Below are positions 16,340 to 25,834 of a stretch of 44,995 nucleotides of DNA, one piece after another. Numbering within the stretch: the first letter of the stretch is position 1; every line of letters begins with the position of its first letter. The notes under the pieces were generated by a model, which was not told the origin of the DNA, made no database searches, and worked only from the letters and a program-made list of their open reading frames with translations. The position numbers and the translations under genes were made by a program. The stretch lies in IMG/VR virus record IMGVR_UViG_3300031623_000010, positions 1-44,995 of that record. One strand, written 5' to 3'. The DNA comes from a virus.

Positions 16340-18202
16340 ATGGCGTATAAAACGTCACTGGGCGGAGAAGAGGCTCGGATTGTCGAGGCGTACAACCGGG
16401 GCGAGCTTGAAGAGGTAGACGCTGACAATCAACTGAAGCGGCTGCTCAGGTTGGGACAACGCACCACGCCCAGTATCGAGGGGTACCGGGCCTCGGGGGA
16501 GGCTGTGGCTCGTGCGACGTGGCAACGTACAGGGAATCGTAAGAAAGTGCTCCGAGAGCGGAGTGCAGAGCACGGGAAGCGTGCGAAGGCCAGTAAGTAC
16601 GGCCAGGCCGCCGGGAAGCGGAACCAGTACTCGAGCATACTCGCGAAGTCCGTCACCGCGCAGCGCAAAAACCAAAAGGGTAAAGCCCCGGGTTCCGATG
16701 CCGAGTATGAGGAGCGCCTGGCGACCCCGGGTTCCGCTGCCCGATTCGCCCTGGCTGGTCAGGGCCCCGATAATGGACTCAATCGTCGCCGGCATCTAAC
16801 TAGTCTCACGAAAGTCCAGAGCCGGGATTTCCTCACGGCTCTGGGCTACGATGTCAAGACGCCAAGGGCTCTCCAACGGGCCGAGAAGAGTTACATCAAT
16901 CGAGGGAAGAGGGGCGTTGCGGCGTTCAACAATAACGCTGAAAGTAAGGGATTGAACAAGCCTTATGGACCCGAGGTCCAAAGCGTGGATTGGCTGCGTG
17001 GGCGTCCTGGGTCCACCCCAGGAGGCGCTCCAGGAGGCGCTCCAGGCGCTCCAGGCGGCGCCGCTGGCGATCCTGCTAGTGGAAATCTCGACGCAGCAGA
17101 CGGCAACCTGGGGATCCCTGGGGGGCCTGTAGAGCCCGGCGAGGGACTATCGGCCGAGGACGAGGCCGCGGCAGCAACGGCCAGGATATTTGACCCCCTA
17201 GAGTTGCTCGAGACGGCGGACGTGAGTCAGGCGCTCGCACGGCGCGGGTCACGATTGCGGCAACTCACCACGCGTCAGAAGGGCATGAACGCGTTCATGG
17301 AGGGGTTGAGCAAGGATCGCGAGGAATCGAACACAGCGACGCTCAAACAGCAGATGGAGGCGAACGCGAGGCGAGAGGGAGTGGCCGGTCGGCGCGAGTC
17401 GCAAGCCATGGCGGGGGCCACGTCGGCGCTCGCCCAGCAGGGTATCATCAGTTCCGATCTTCGCGCTAGCCTGGACGCTAGCTCGAGGCTGGGTGGTAAG
17501 GAGACGCGTCAGCGTCAGCAGATGATCGAGGATAAGAACATTAGTGAGCAGCGGCGTGAGTTGATTGGATTGCAGGCTCAGCGCGGGCAGTTCGAGTTCG
17601 ACACGAGGACCTCGATTCGTGACAGGAACGATGCCTTGAAGCAGCAGACGTTCCAGAACACGATCGCGACTAACGCGCAGAATCTTGCGCGCGACCAGCT
17701 TGGACTTCAGCAGCAGCAGGTCGACTTCGCGGAGGGGCAGGCGACCGCTGGACCCTCGGAGGAGGATAAGCTGTCTCGCGGGATCTTACAAGCGACACTT
17801 ACCAATAAGCAGATAGCTAACGAGCGGGAGTACATTGCTTGGATGAGCGAGGCTAGCGGTGCGAACGCGGAAGAGGTGCTGGGTACATTCGAGAGGGTGG
17901 GCACCACGTCGGGGGCCATCTATAAAGGGGCTATCGAGGAGGTTGGTCGTCTCGAGGGGTTCCTCGAGGGAAACCAAGAGGGCGGGGTAGCGGGTATGGA
18001 CCCCCATGACTTGGCTAAAAAGCTGGCGAACACCATCGACAACTTTCTGCAGGCCCAAAACCTGGGGCTGAGTGACCCGATTGTGCGGGGCGTGCGTAAC
18101 GCGCTCCTCCGGGGTCGATTTGAGGAGTGGTTTCTGAGGGACGCGGGCTTCCAGGTCAGCAACATGGGGGAGATCATACCCCCATCCGACGACAACGAGT
18201 AG
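16340..18202 (+). CDS. Internal virion/ejection protein, glutamine-rich coiled coil (620 aa)
   Basis: The ATG abuts the preceding stop. The first 200 residues are basic. Around residues 225-240 there is a collagen-like linker (PGGAPGGAPGAPGGAAGDP) encoded by a short GGAGGCGCTCCA-type DNA repeat. From about 310 to 480 the protein is long, Gln/Arg/Glu-rich helix (QQMEANARREGVAGRRESQ; LARDQLGLQQQQVDF). Such architecture fits the middle ejection protein of podoviruses, which lines the channel across the envelope. Its position between the small and giant ejection proteins supports this. No catalytic motif was found. Confidence 0.6.
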   Translation: MAYKTSLGGEEARIVEAYNRGELEEVDADNQLKRLLRLGQRTTPSIEGYRASGEAVARATWQRTGNRKKVLRERSAEHGKRAKASKYGQAAGKRNQYSSILAKSVTAQRKNQKGKAPGSDAEYEERLATPGSAARFALAGQGPDNGLNRRRHLTSLTKVQSRDFLTALGYDVKTPRALQRAEKSYINRGKRGVAAFNNNAESKGLNKPYGPEVQSVDWLRGRPGSTPGGAPGGAPGAPGGAAGDPASGNLDAADGNLGIPGGPVEPGEGLSAEDEAAAATARIFDPLELLETADVSQALARRGSRLRQLTTRQKGMNAFMEGLSKDREESNTATLKQQMEANARREGVAGRRESQAMAGATSALAQQGIISSDLRASLDASSRLGGKETRQRQQMIEDKNISEQRRELIGLQAQRGQFEFDTRTSIRDRNDALKQQTFQNTIATNAQNLARDQLGLQQQQVDFAEGQATAGPSEEDKLSRGILQATLTNKQIANEREYIAWMSEASGANAEEVLGTFERVGTTSGAIYKGAIEEVGRLEGFLEGNQEGGVAGMDPHDLAKKLANTIDNFLQAQNLGLSDPIVRGVRNALLRGRFEEWFLRDAGFQVSNMGEIIPPSDDNE

Positions 18203-18214
18203 ACAGGAGGGGAC

Positions 18215-21200
18215 ATGGCGCGAGTCGAGTCAAGGGCAACGGGGCGGGAGGGACGGATATCGTCGGGGCGGTCTGGGCGACCAACGCTCGAGGAGGACAA
18301 TGGTCCTAACTTTGTGGAGCGAAGCTTTAACTTCGTACTGAACAATACGGTGGACAAGCTACCCGTGAAGATCCCGACCGTCTTCGCCTTCCTTCCCACC
18401 CCCATCGCGCCGCTCGCAATTATGCAGCGGCGCACCGACGTGGGCCGGGTCTTCACGAACGCCGCCACCCAGGCGCGCGACATCGTGGTGGGCCTGCCCC
18501 AGGGGCTTGTCGCCATGGCACTGCACCCACTGGACACCACCAAGGCGATCGCGGAGTCGTACGCCAACCTGTACGGTCCCCTGCTACACGGGGACTTCCA
18601 GACGTTCGGGGATCGCGTGTCGGAGGAGCCGCTGTCACCGCTCCTCGACGCAATCTCAATAGTATCCGGTGGGGCTGGTGCCGCGGTACGCATTGGCGGA
18701 GCTGTCGGCAAGGGCGGTCAGATCAGCCGGGCCGCCAAGGTAGCGTACAAGCGGAAGATCAAAGATGGAAGCGACATCTACGACATTGTCGGTCCGCAGC
18801 CATTCCTGACGTTCGGGCAACCGAAGAAGCGGGGTCCGATCACGCCGGAGGAACTCGCGGAGCACACGGCGAAGCGGGCGGCATGGCAGCTCGCCAAGGA
18901 CAACCCGCGCGACATCACGATCCGCCTCCGGAACCTCGGAAACCCGGACGGCAAGCACGACATCTACGTGGACAACCCCGCGGGTCAGCCGCAGTTCTCG
19001 GCCCCGGGGCGCACAAACCCCGTGTCCCGTGGCGCGCAGCGCGCGCGCTCCAAGTTAGTGACGTTCACGAGCGAGGCTGCGGATGCGGTCGCTAAGAAAG
19101 TCACGAGCAAGGCGCAGGGCAAGGGGAAACTGGAATGGGCCGATGCTCGGTCGCAGGCCAAGGGCAGCCGCGGGAACAAGATTGAACAGCGGCGCGAGAA
19201 GCGTGCGAAGGCGGCCGCGACCGTGGCCGCCTACCAACTGGCTCAGGCAACAGCGCGCGCCACCCCGGAGGAGGCGGCGGCGTTCGGCATCGTCGCGAAG
19301 GGCGTTGTGCCCGAGGAGTACGCGGCGGCCGTGCGACAGGAGATCACGGGCGACAAGAACGCGACGGATCTGGCCGCGCCCCTCCTCTCGTATCTAGACG
19401 ACCCCAACGTGACAGCGATAGTGCTGGACTACTACGCTGGAAAAACCGGTCAGAAGGGCAGCAAGTCCACTAAGAGCTTCGGCATAATGATCGAGAAGGC
19501 TAAAGAGGTCGCGCACATCCATCGTCAGCTCGGCCTCGAGAACGGCACCATGAGTATCGCGGAGGCCTGGCTCACCCCGTTCACCACGGAGCGCGCGATC
19601 ATCGCGGGCGGTAAGATCGGTATCGAAGCCAAGCGGTCCTACCAGGAAACCCTCCGGGGGAAGTCACGAATACTCATTGACGCGGCGAAGGAGAGTAGAC
19701 GAAAGAAGCAAGCTGATAAAAAAGGTCTAACCAATGAGAGGTCGGAAATCTACCGCGCCCGATCGCGTGCGGCCGAAGAGCTTCGCCTCATGGACGAGAT
19801 ACTCGGGCAGACCAAGAGGGCACTGCTCGAGGCGGAAGCGGTCGCCGCGAACATAGTGAGTAAGACCGCCACAGTCACGCATCTAGAAGAAGTGATGCGC
19901 CAAACACAGACGACCACGGCAGTTGCGAAACACAGGATGCTGGATAACGATCCCATGGGACATGATCTACCGGTGTACCGCAGGGAAGCGAGGGCCACAG
20001 AGGAAAACCTCAATCAAGCGAAGGTCGAGCTGGTCGACGCCGACCAACTTGGGGCCATCGCAGAGAACACGTCGCGCTACGAGATCAGCAAGATCATCGA
20101 GCTGGATAACGAGTACAACAGCCTATTGATCGAAGAGGCGAGGGTAACGCAGCGACTCGACAACGGCGGTACGGACGCCGAGATCGCGAAGCTCACCAAG
20201 GAACAAAAGACGCTCGCCAACAAGGTCGACCTGAAGGCCCAGAAAATCCGTGGGGCGTACATCAGGCTCGGCAGAGAACAGACCAAGATGGAGATCGCCA
20301 AGGCGAAAGCCGACGGGCGCAATGATCTAGTCACGCAACTCACGGAACAACTGGTAAAGGAGCAGGCGCAGGGCACGGTCAAGCGCGGTGAGCATCAGGC
20401 CAGGCCGTACAACAAGCGACTTGGCGAGCAGATCAAAGCTCAGAGGGCATGGGAGCTTGAGTACAACAAACTCCACGCCCTAGAGGCGAAGCACAAGCAC
20501 TTAGAGCTTCAAACATACGAATACTTTCTAGAGCTGGACCAGCGCTACGCCGCGAAGCTCGATCTCGACGACCAGCATACATTGGTCGACGAGATGGCGG
20601 GGCGCATGGACGCCCTGGCCGACCTGCACGAGAAGTTCATAGAGCAGAACAGCGCGGAGCGAGCGATCATAGAGGTCGAGAAGAAGGTCATGCGGGATGC
20701 CAACCCGTCCTACTGGGTTCACGGCCCGGGGGCACTGCTAGACGAGAACCTACCCGCGGCGGCCCGCGCGGGGCTGGAGGAACTGATCGCCAGGTACGGT
20801 CCCGATGTCTTCGAGGCCCGCGAGCTGGGTGCTGGCATCCCTGAACTGAGGCAGCTAGTGGCCCGGGGCATACCGTTCTACCTGCCGGATAAGCTGTTCG
20901 TACAGTTCAACAAGGAAGGTATGCAGCACCTGAACCAGGGCATCAGCGCCCTGCTGGGCGCGGTAGCCCTGGACCCGAGCCTCCTCACGCATTCGTACAT
21001 GAACATGGTGAGGTTCACGCAGCATCGGGAGATGCTGAAGTACCTTGAGGGGCAGCAGGAACAGGTCAGTCTGAACGACGCGCTGAACGGCCGGATCAAG
21101 GATGGCTGGGAGGTCGTGGACAAGCGCACCCAGGAGCGAGCGAACTACATCGCCAACTTCAAGCACACGAGCGATGCGGATACTCGACGGAAGCACGGGG

Positions 21201-22882
21201 AACTGGACCCCGATGACGCTCAGCTTGACGATCTGCTCGACTTGAGCGAGTCGTACTTCTCGGGCCAGGGTCAGGCGAACAGGGATAACTGGATCGTCCG
21301 GGGTAAGGATGGAAATGAGACGGTGACGATCGCCCCGACCTCTAGTGTGGTGGCAATGGCGCGCGAGTCGAAGCGTCAGGCAACGGTCCTGACGGTGCTT
21401 GCCAAAAAGCCGCTGACGATCTGGCGGTCGATAGTGCTGGGCACGCGCCCCGCGTTCCTCGTCAACAACCTGCTCGGCAACCACCTACTCTACGCGATAG
21501 AGTGGGGGGGCAAGGACGGCCTCAACGGGTACATCGACATGATGGTCGCCAACTTACCCGAGAAGCGTCAACGCGGTACATCCGATCCATCAGAGCCAAC
21601 CCCGGAGCCTAGCGGGGCGAGGGCTATGGACGCTCTCTGGGATGCCGGACTGTCCGGGCACAGCCTGGACGAGAAGCTCATCACGATCATGGCGAACGGG
21701 TACTTCCCGACCTCGGTCGGTACTCGAGGAACCTTCGGCGGGACGCAAACCCCGGTGCGGTCAGCGTCTCAGAACCCGCTGTCGGAGAAGTGGATCGCGG
21801 GGGTTACGTTTGAGCTTCCCTCGATCAAGCGGGACCAGGCCGGTACGCGGATAGGGAAGAAGCGACGCCTCATCCGGTTCCAGGATCTCGGTCTCGGGGT
21901 TATCCCTGCTACGCAGGCGATCACAGAGACGAGCCTCCGTCAGGCCGCGATGTACGCGGAGCTGAGGGGGGCCGCCAAGGCGGCGGGCCTGGTCGGGCGC
22001 CTGGCGCGCACGAAGAACGTGCTCCGGCGCTCGGGCATGATGAGCGGCGAGACGATTGACTTCAATCGCCTCTACATCCAGATGCTCGAGAACGATCCGA
22101 AGCTCCAGGCGAAAGTTTCCAACTCGGTCCTAGAGGGACTGGGAAACTACTTCGACCTCGGGGCGATCGAGCGTCACTATGTCCGGCAGGCGGCGCCGTT
22201 CTACAGTTGGTACAAGGCCATCACGTCGATAACGCTACGGATGCCGTTCGACCACCCCGCGAAGTCCACAATGTTGCGGGCCGTGGCGGCGGTTGGGATT
22301 GAGGAGACCATAGCGGACGGCGAGGTGCCGTCCTACCTCCTCGGACACGTCGATCTCCGACCCGGGCTCGTTAACGCGATCCCCGGTCTGGGTACGATAG
22401 CGGGCCGGCAGCCAATCCTCACCACGAACGGGATCAACCCGTTCCAGACGGTAGCCGAGGTCGGCGAGGCAATCGCCGGCATCAGCGGCCTGGGCGGGGG
22501 CGGCGTAGGGGCGGGTCTGTCCGCAGCGGCGCAGCTAGGCAACCCGTTCGGTACGGTCCTGGTGGAGGAGATCACGCAGAGAAGCGTGCTAACGGGGGGT
22601 AAGAGCACGACGGTCGTTGGCGGCGGCTTCCCCTCGTACGTTGAGCGCGTGCTCCGGCAGCTACCGCCCTCGAAGCTGATCACGGCCGCGGTCAAGGGTG
22701 ACGTGACGAAACCAACGTACCTGTTCGAGAAGACGTTCGCTAAGGAGTTCTCCTCCCAGTTGGGCATCCCAATCCGCAACATGAGTCCTGAGGTAGCCAA
22801 AAAGTTGGCGAAGGAGGAACGGACTCGCCGGGGGACAACGGAGAAGAAGATCATTATTGACTGGAACAGAGACGGATCGTGA
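18215..22882 (+). CDS. Giant internal virion/ejection protein (1,555 aa)
   Basis: The largest gene of the window, starting after AGGAGGGGAC. The N-terminal third is basic. Residues about 500-830 are almost uninterrupted charged helix (ELRLMDEILGQTKRALLEAE; EEARVTQRLDNGGTDAEIAK), and the C-terminal third carries mixed hydrophobic stretches (WRSIVLGTRPAFLVNNLLGN near 1070-1090; AEVGEAIAGISGLGGGGVGA near 1415). This plan, together with operon order, fits the T7 gp16-type channel/ejection protein that enters the host cell before DNA. Unlike gp16, no transglycosylase domain is visible here. The muralytic activity lies in the next gene instead. The protein may be the length- and membrane-interacting part. 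Confidence 0.6.
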   Translation: MARVESRATGREGRISSGRSGRPTLEEDNGPNFVERSFNFVLNNTVDKLPVKIPTVFAFLPTPIAPLAIMQRRTDVGRVFTNAATQARDIVVGLPQGLVAMALHPLDTTKAIAESYANLYGPLLHGDFQTFGDRVSEEPLSPLLDAISIVSGGAGAAVRIGGAVGKGGQISRAAKVAYKRKIKDGSDIYDIVGPQPFLTFGQPKKRGPITPEELAEHTAKRAAWQLAKDNPRDITIRLRNLGNPDGKHDIYVDNPAGQPQFSAPGRTNPVSRGAQRARSKLVTFTSEAADAVAKKVTSKAQGKGKLEWADARSQAKGSRGNKIEQRREKRAKAAATVAAYQLAQATARATPEEAAAFGIVAKGVVPEEYAAAVRQEITGDKNATDLAAPLLSYLDDPNVTAIVLDYYAGKTGQKGSKSTKSFGIMIEKAKEVAHIHRQLGLENGTMSIAEAWLTPFTTERAIIAGGKIGIEAKRSYQETLRGKSRILIDAAKESRRKKQADKKGLTNERSEIYRARSRAAEELRLMDEILGQTKRALLEAEAVAANIVSKTATVTHLEEVMRQTQTTTAVAKHRMLDNDPMGHDLPVYRREARATEENLNQAKVELVDADQLGAIAENTSRYEISKIIELDNEYNSLLIEEARVTQRLDNGGTDAEIAKLTKEQKTLANKVDLKAQKIRGAYIRLGREQTKMEIAKAKADGRNDLVTQLTEQLVKEQAQGTVKRGEHQARPYNKRLGEQIKAQRAWELEYNKLHALEAKHKHLELQTYEYFLELDQRYAAKLDLDDQHTLVDEMAGRMDALADLHEKFIEQNSAERAIIEVEKKVMRDANPSYWVHGPGALLDENLPAAARAGLEELIARYGPDVFEARELGAGIPELRQLVARGIPFYLPDKLFVQFNKEGMQHLNQGISALLGAVALDPSLLTHSYMNMVRFTQHREMLKYLEGQQEQVSLNDALNGRIKDGWEVVDKRTQERANYIANFKHTSDADTRRKHGELDPDDAQLDDLLDLSESYFSGQGQANRDNWIVRGKDGNETVTIAPTSSVVAMARESKRQATVLTVLAKKPLTIWRSIVLGTRPAFLVNNLLGNHLLYAIEWGGKDGLNGYIDMMVANLPEKRQRGTSDPSEPTPEPSGARAMDALWDAGLSGHSLDEKLITIMANGYFPTSVGTRGTFGGTQTPVRSASQNPLSEKWIAGVTFELPSIKRDQAGTRIGKKRRLIRFQDLGLGVIPATQAITETSLRQAAMYAELRGAAKAAGLVGRLARTKNVLRRSGMMSGETIDFNRLYIQMLENDPKLQAKVSNSVLEGLGNYFDLGAIERHYVRQAAPFYSWYKAITSITLRMPFDHPAKSTMLRAVAAVGIEETIADGEVPSYLLGHVDLRPGLVNAIPGLGTIAGRQPILTTNGINPFQTVAEVGEAIAGISGLGGGGVGAGLSAAAQLGNPFGTVLVEEITQRSVLTGGKSTTVVGGGFPSYVERVLRQLPPSKLITAAVKGDVTKPTYLFEKTFAKEFSSQLGIPIRNMSPEVAKKLAKEERTRRGTTEKKIIIDWNRDGS

Positions 22883-22888
22883 GGGTAA

Positions 22889-23836
22889 ATGGCGATATCG
22901 TATAACGAGCAGATGGTCGGGTGGATGAAGCAGTCCGCGGCCAAACATAACATTGACTACGCCGCGAGCATGGCGGTCGCCCTCAGTGAGGGCGGCCTCG
23001 TGCCGGGCGCGGTCGGTGATGGTGGGACGAGCTTCGGTCCGTTCCAATTGCACGTGGGGGGCGCGCTCCCGAAGAACAGGGGGGCCGCGTGGGCCAACAG
23101 CCGGGCGGGTATCGACTACGCGTACCGCAAGATGGCGGAGTCCGGGTCAGCGGGGCTGACCGGGGCGGCGGCCATCGGCAACATCGTCCGAAAGTTCGAG
23201 CGGCCAGCAGACCCCGACAGTGAGGTCTCGAGGGCCAGGGAGCATTACTCCAACCTACTCTCGGGGGGCCTCGGCAAGGGCGTCAGAGTCAAAGGGCAGG
23301 TGCTTGTTGATGGACCCAATGTGCCGGGTAGCCGGCAGAATAACATTGTGTCGGCGCTACTGAAGTCGAGCGTCGAGTTCTCGAGGACGGGCAAGATGCG
23401 TAGCGACATCATCACGGCGGCTCTCGTCGCCCAGGCGGAGAACACGGACACTGGATGGGCGATAGGTAAACGCAACCCAATCAATGTACCAGCCGGGCAA
23501 CTGGGGGACCCGGAGAAGGCGATACGACATTCGATGAAGGTCGCACGAGAAAAGTTCGGACTCACGGTTCTCGAGAACAACGTGTACGATCCGGTCAACC
23601 CGGACGTGCACACCCCGACATCGAACCACTACCAGAAGTTCTCGGGGAGCAGGGTAAACCGGGCCGCCGACATCAGCGGTGACCCGACGAGCATGATGGC
23701 CTACACCAAGTGGGCCAACAAGACGTACGGCGGGATGACCCGCGAACTGTTCTACGACTCTTGGGGTGGTACTAAAGGTACCACGTCCATCGGCGCAATC
23801 GGTGGTCATTCTGACCACGTCCACATAGCGTTCTAG
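22889..23836 (+). CDS. Virion-associated lysin: lysozyme-like plus M15-like peptidase domains (315 aa)
   Basis: The N-terminal half begins with a helical segment leading to AVALSEGGL (about 29-37) and DGGTSFGPFQLH (about 46-57), matching the catalytic Glu and SxG-QL pattern of transglycosylase-type lysozymes. The C-terminal half has TSNHYQKFSG and NRAADISG (about 237-259) and ends in GGHSDHVHIAF, the His/Asp pattern of zinc-dependent M15-type peptidases. A two-headed protein cutting glycan and peptide would open the wall during DNA entry. The position just after the ejection proteins supports a virion role. An alternative is a lysis role with the endolysin at 24907. Confidence 0.75.
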   Translation: MAISYNEQMVGWMKQSAAKHNIDYAASMAVALSEGGLVPGAVGDGGTSFGPFQLHVGGALPKNRGAAWANSRAGIDYAYRKMAESGSAGLTGAAAIGNIVRKFERPADPDSEVSRAREHYSNLLSGGLGKGVRVKGQVLVDGPNVPGSRQNNIVSALLKSSVEFSRTGKMRSDIITAALVAQAENTDTGWAIGKRNPINVPAGQLGDPEKAIRHSMKVAREKFGLTVLENNVYDPVNPDVHTPTSNHYQKFSGSRVNRAADISGDPTSMMAYTKWANKTYGGMTRELFYDSWGGTKGTTSIGAIGGHSDHVHIAF

Positions 23837-23844
23837 GAGACACA

Positions 23845-23913
23845 ATGACGATGATTGGAATCATACCTCGGCCTCGCGTAACTCGGGACGTCCCGCTCGG
23901 GGAGAAATACTAA
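23845..23913 (+). CDS. 22-codon coupled leader ORF
   Basis: ATG 23845 has a strong SD (TAGGAGACAC) formed over the lysin stop, and its TAA overlaps the ATG of the next gene (TAATG at 23911-23915). The peptide starts MTMIGIIPRP and ends DVPLGEKY. The ending resembles GPLAEKY in the N-terminus of the protein starting at 24287, and both lie near copies of the ATGCCTGCGGG repeat, suggesting it is a decayed piece of a duplicated gene start. It probably delivers ribosomes to the basic-protein gene. Confidence 0.45.
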   Translation: MTMIGIIPRPRVTRDVPLGEKY

Positions 23914-24287
23914 TGCCTGCGGGAGTAGGATACTCACAGGGCAGTGGCCCTATTGATCCGCGAGCGGCCGGGGCTCGCCGGCAACGAGCCCGAAAGAACG
24001 CCAAGCGCAGGGCGGCAGCGTCGGGGCTACGCAGCACGGCCACGCGCCAGAAGCTGCGTCGCAAGAACGCGGCACTAGTCGGTAACACGCGGCAAGGCAT
24101 CGGTACCGGAGAGCCTGGACCGAGTCGCCTCCGGCCGGACGGAAGCATCAGGCGATCGGCAGCGACCGTCGCCGCCCAGAAGGAAAAGAACCGCATAAAT
24201 CGCAAGCGCAAGAGGCGCCTCGGAGAGCAACGTCAGAAGCGGCGCGCGGATCGAGCTAGTCGTGCTGCCTCTGAGGCACTCGGATAA
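23913..24287 (+). CDS. Highly basic Arg/Lys-rich protein (124 aa)
   Basis: The start overlaps the leader stop. After MPAGVGYSQGSGPIDPRAAG the protein is dominated by Arg, Lys, Ala and Gln (RRQRARKNAKRRAAASGLRS; NRINRKRKRRLGEQRQKRRA) with hardly any acidic residues, so it should bind nucleic acid strongly. It could be packaged with DNA (histone-like) or be an RNA-binding protein. Its first residues MPAGVGY are shared with the next protein, and the two starts lie in a duplicated DNA segment (TAATGCCTGCGGG at 23911 and 24285). The function is unknown; the codon phase and overlaps make it a solid gene. Confidence 0.65.
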   Translation: MPAGVGYSQGSGPIDPRAAGARRQRARKNAKRRAAASGLRSTATRQKLRRKNAALVGNTRQGIGTGEPGPSRLRPDGSIRRSAATVAAQKEKNRINRKRKRRLGEQRQKRRADRASRAASEALG

Positions 24288-24673
24288 TGCCTGCGGGGGT
24301 AGGATACCCAGCGGGGGATGGCCCGCTCGCGGAGAAATACGCGAGCCAAGTCTCCCGCAAGTCGCAGACACAAGCGCTCGCGCAGGAGGGCCGCAACCAG
24401 ACGGACGCCTTCGGCATCAGCCGGGGCCAGCCGAACCAGGGTGGAGACACCACGGGCTACTCACCACCCCCAGCGGGGAGAATGACCGGCCCGGGCTTCA
24501 GTCTGACACGGTCAGCGGACGGCGCGGGTAGCCTACCGACCGTCCTCCGCAACCTCATGAAGGCGAAAGCCCTCAAGAGGAATCGCGGCGGCGAGGATCG
24601 AATGGACGTGGTTCGGAGATTCTTCGCTGGCCGAAACCACTACAACAACCTCGGCGGAAAGAGGCGTCCATGA
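24287..24673 (+). CDS. Hypothetical late protein with MPAGVGY start (128 aa)
   Basis: The start overlaps the preceding TAA. The N-terminus MPAGVGYPAGDGPLAEKYAS shares its first residues with the basic protein upstream. The middle is Gln/Gly/Pro-rich and probably disordered (ISRGQPNQGGDTTGYSPPPA), and the C-terminus is basic (NLMKAKALKRNRGGEDR). It sits between the virion and lysis genes. A disordered, basic protein could be a minor virion component. The stop overlaps the next start (ATGA). No family recognised. Confidence 0.6.
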   Translation: MPAGVGYPAGDGPLAEKYASQVSRKSQTQALAQEGRNQTDAFGISRGQPNQGGDTTGYSPPPAGRMTGPGFSLTRSADGAGSLPTVLRNLMKAKALKRNRGGEDRMDVVRRFFAGRNHYNNLGGKRRP

Positions 24674-24879
24674 GTCCGCCTGAGGTGGGGTACACCGTCA
24701 AGGAGATCGTCGAAGAGATCCGAGAAGACGTGAAGGAGCTGCGGCTGCGGCCCACACCGAACCCCGACCACGAGCGGCGCATCCGGCGGATCGAACGGTG
24801 GATGTGGGCACTGCCCGCGGGGGCAATGGCCGCCATCTTCGCGGCGGCAACCATCATCATCAACGCGACAGGATCCTAA
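24670..24879 (+). CDS. Holin-like membrane protein (69 aa)
   Basis: An amphipathic charged helix (TVKEIVEEIREDVKELRLRP), a basic segment (DHERRIRRIERW) and a single hydrophobic helix (MWALPAGAMAAIFAAATIII, about 47-66) with a short tail. This plan resembles the XhlA-type membrane proteins that assist lysis and sit next to endolysin genes, as here (endolysin 28 bases downstream). It is coupled to the preceding gene by ATGA. It most likely makes or regulates the membrane lesion that lets the endolysin reach the wall. Holin activity is inferred from topology and context. Confidence 0.65.
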   Translation: MSPPEVGYTVKEIVEEIREDVKELRLRPTPNPDHERRIRRIERWMWALPAGAMAAIFAAATIIINATGS

Positions 24880-24906
24880 TGGCGCGTAACTAGAAAGGAC
24901 CCCGCT

Positions 24907-25782
24907 TTGCATGCGACAACAGAGGAACTTAAGTCCGAGCTGGCTGACACGAAGATACTTGACACGGATGGCTTCTACGAGGTCATTGGTCAGCGCCCTG
25001 ATCTGTATCTCCCGCGTGCTGACCTGATCGAACGACTAGAGACGAAACGTCTCGTCGTCGATGACGGTCGCGTCAAGGTCAGGAACAACTACCGCGCCCT
25101 TGGTGTGTGGAAGGGAGCGCAGATCAACGTTGAAGGCCCGTACGGGTCGAACCTGCTTGATCTGACATGGCAGCTCGTATCAATGTGCAAGCAGGAGAAC
25201 CATGCCCCCGAGATTGGGGTTGGTTTCTGGAAGAAGCTGGAGTCCCTTGAGACACCCATCCCACTGAAGTCAACGTGGGCGAAGCCTCCCGCCCCCGCCC
25301 GGGGGTACGTCGGTTACGTGTCGCGGGCCAAGTGGGGCGCTCGTTATCCGAAGAGCGCGAACTCGACTAACGTCCGTAACGGGTATGTTAAGGCCCATTG
25401 GACTGTGACGTGTCAGCCTGGTGATCACTCGAAGTGTAATAAGCATATCCAAGGAATCCAAAATTACCATATGGATAGCTACGGTTGGAATGACATCGCA
25501 TATTCCGAATTAATTTGTTCCCACGGATATGTGTATTGTGGCCGCGGCCCGGGTGCGCGCAGCGCTGCGAACGGTGACGGCCAATTGAATTACGAGCACG
25601 AGGCGATCAGCCTGATTGGTGGCCCTGACTGTGGCCCAACTACAGCGCAGAAGCATGCGTTGTATGCGCGGATGGATGAGCGGGCTTGCGTCGAACTTCT
25701 CGGCCATCGGGATGGCTACTCCACTTCGTGCCCAGGTGACGAAATCCAAAAATGGGTACGAGCGTACCATCCCATTAAATAG
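24907..25782 (+). CDS. Endolysin, N-acetylmuramoyl-L-alanine amidase (291 aa)
   Basis: The start is TTG 24907, well placed after AGAAAGGACCCC. The N-terminal part (to about 100) has no clear family and may be a wall-binding or regulatory domain, followed by a linker (KSTWAKPPAPARGYVGY). The C-terminal amidase-2/PGRP-type domain starts SRAKWGARYP and shows KAHWTVT with a zinc-ligand His, IQNYHMDSYGWNDIAYSELI and the LLGHRDGYSTSCPGDEIQKW signature carrying the second His and Cys ligands. The catalytic domain comes last, the reverse of many endolysins. It is the last plus-strand gene, before a bidirectional terminator. Confidence 0.9.
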   Translation: MHATTEELKSELADTKILDTDGFYEVIGQRPDLYLPRADLIERLETKRLVVDDGRVKVRNNYRALGVWKGAQINVEGPYGSNLLDLTWQLVSMCKQENHAPEIGVGFWKKLESLETPIPLKSTWAKPPAPARGYVGYVSRAKWGARYPKSANSTNVRNGYVKAHWTVTCQPGDHSKCNKHIQGIQNYHMDSYGWNDIAYSELICSHGYVYCGRGPGARSAANGDGQLNYEHEAISLIGGPDCGPTTAQKHALYARMDERACVELLGHRDGYSTSCPGDEIQKWVRAYHPIK

Positions 25783-25795
25783 AACGACGAAAATC

Positions 25796-25824
25796 GGCCC
25801 CACCCTCAACATGAGGGTGGGGCC
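25796..25824. terminator. Bidirectional terminator between converging operons
   Basis: A perfect 12-bp stem, GGCCCCACCCTC (25796-25807) with GAGGGTGGGGCC (25813-25824), has a five-base loop. It is flanked by AAAAT on one side and ATTTATTT on the other, so it can act in both directions. It lies between the endolysin stop (25782) and the end of the minus-strand operon (25835). Confidence 0.85.
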
Positions 25825-25834
25825 ATTTATTTCG

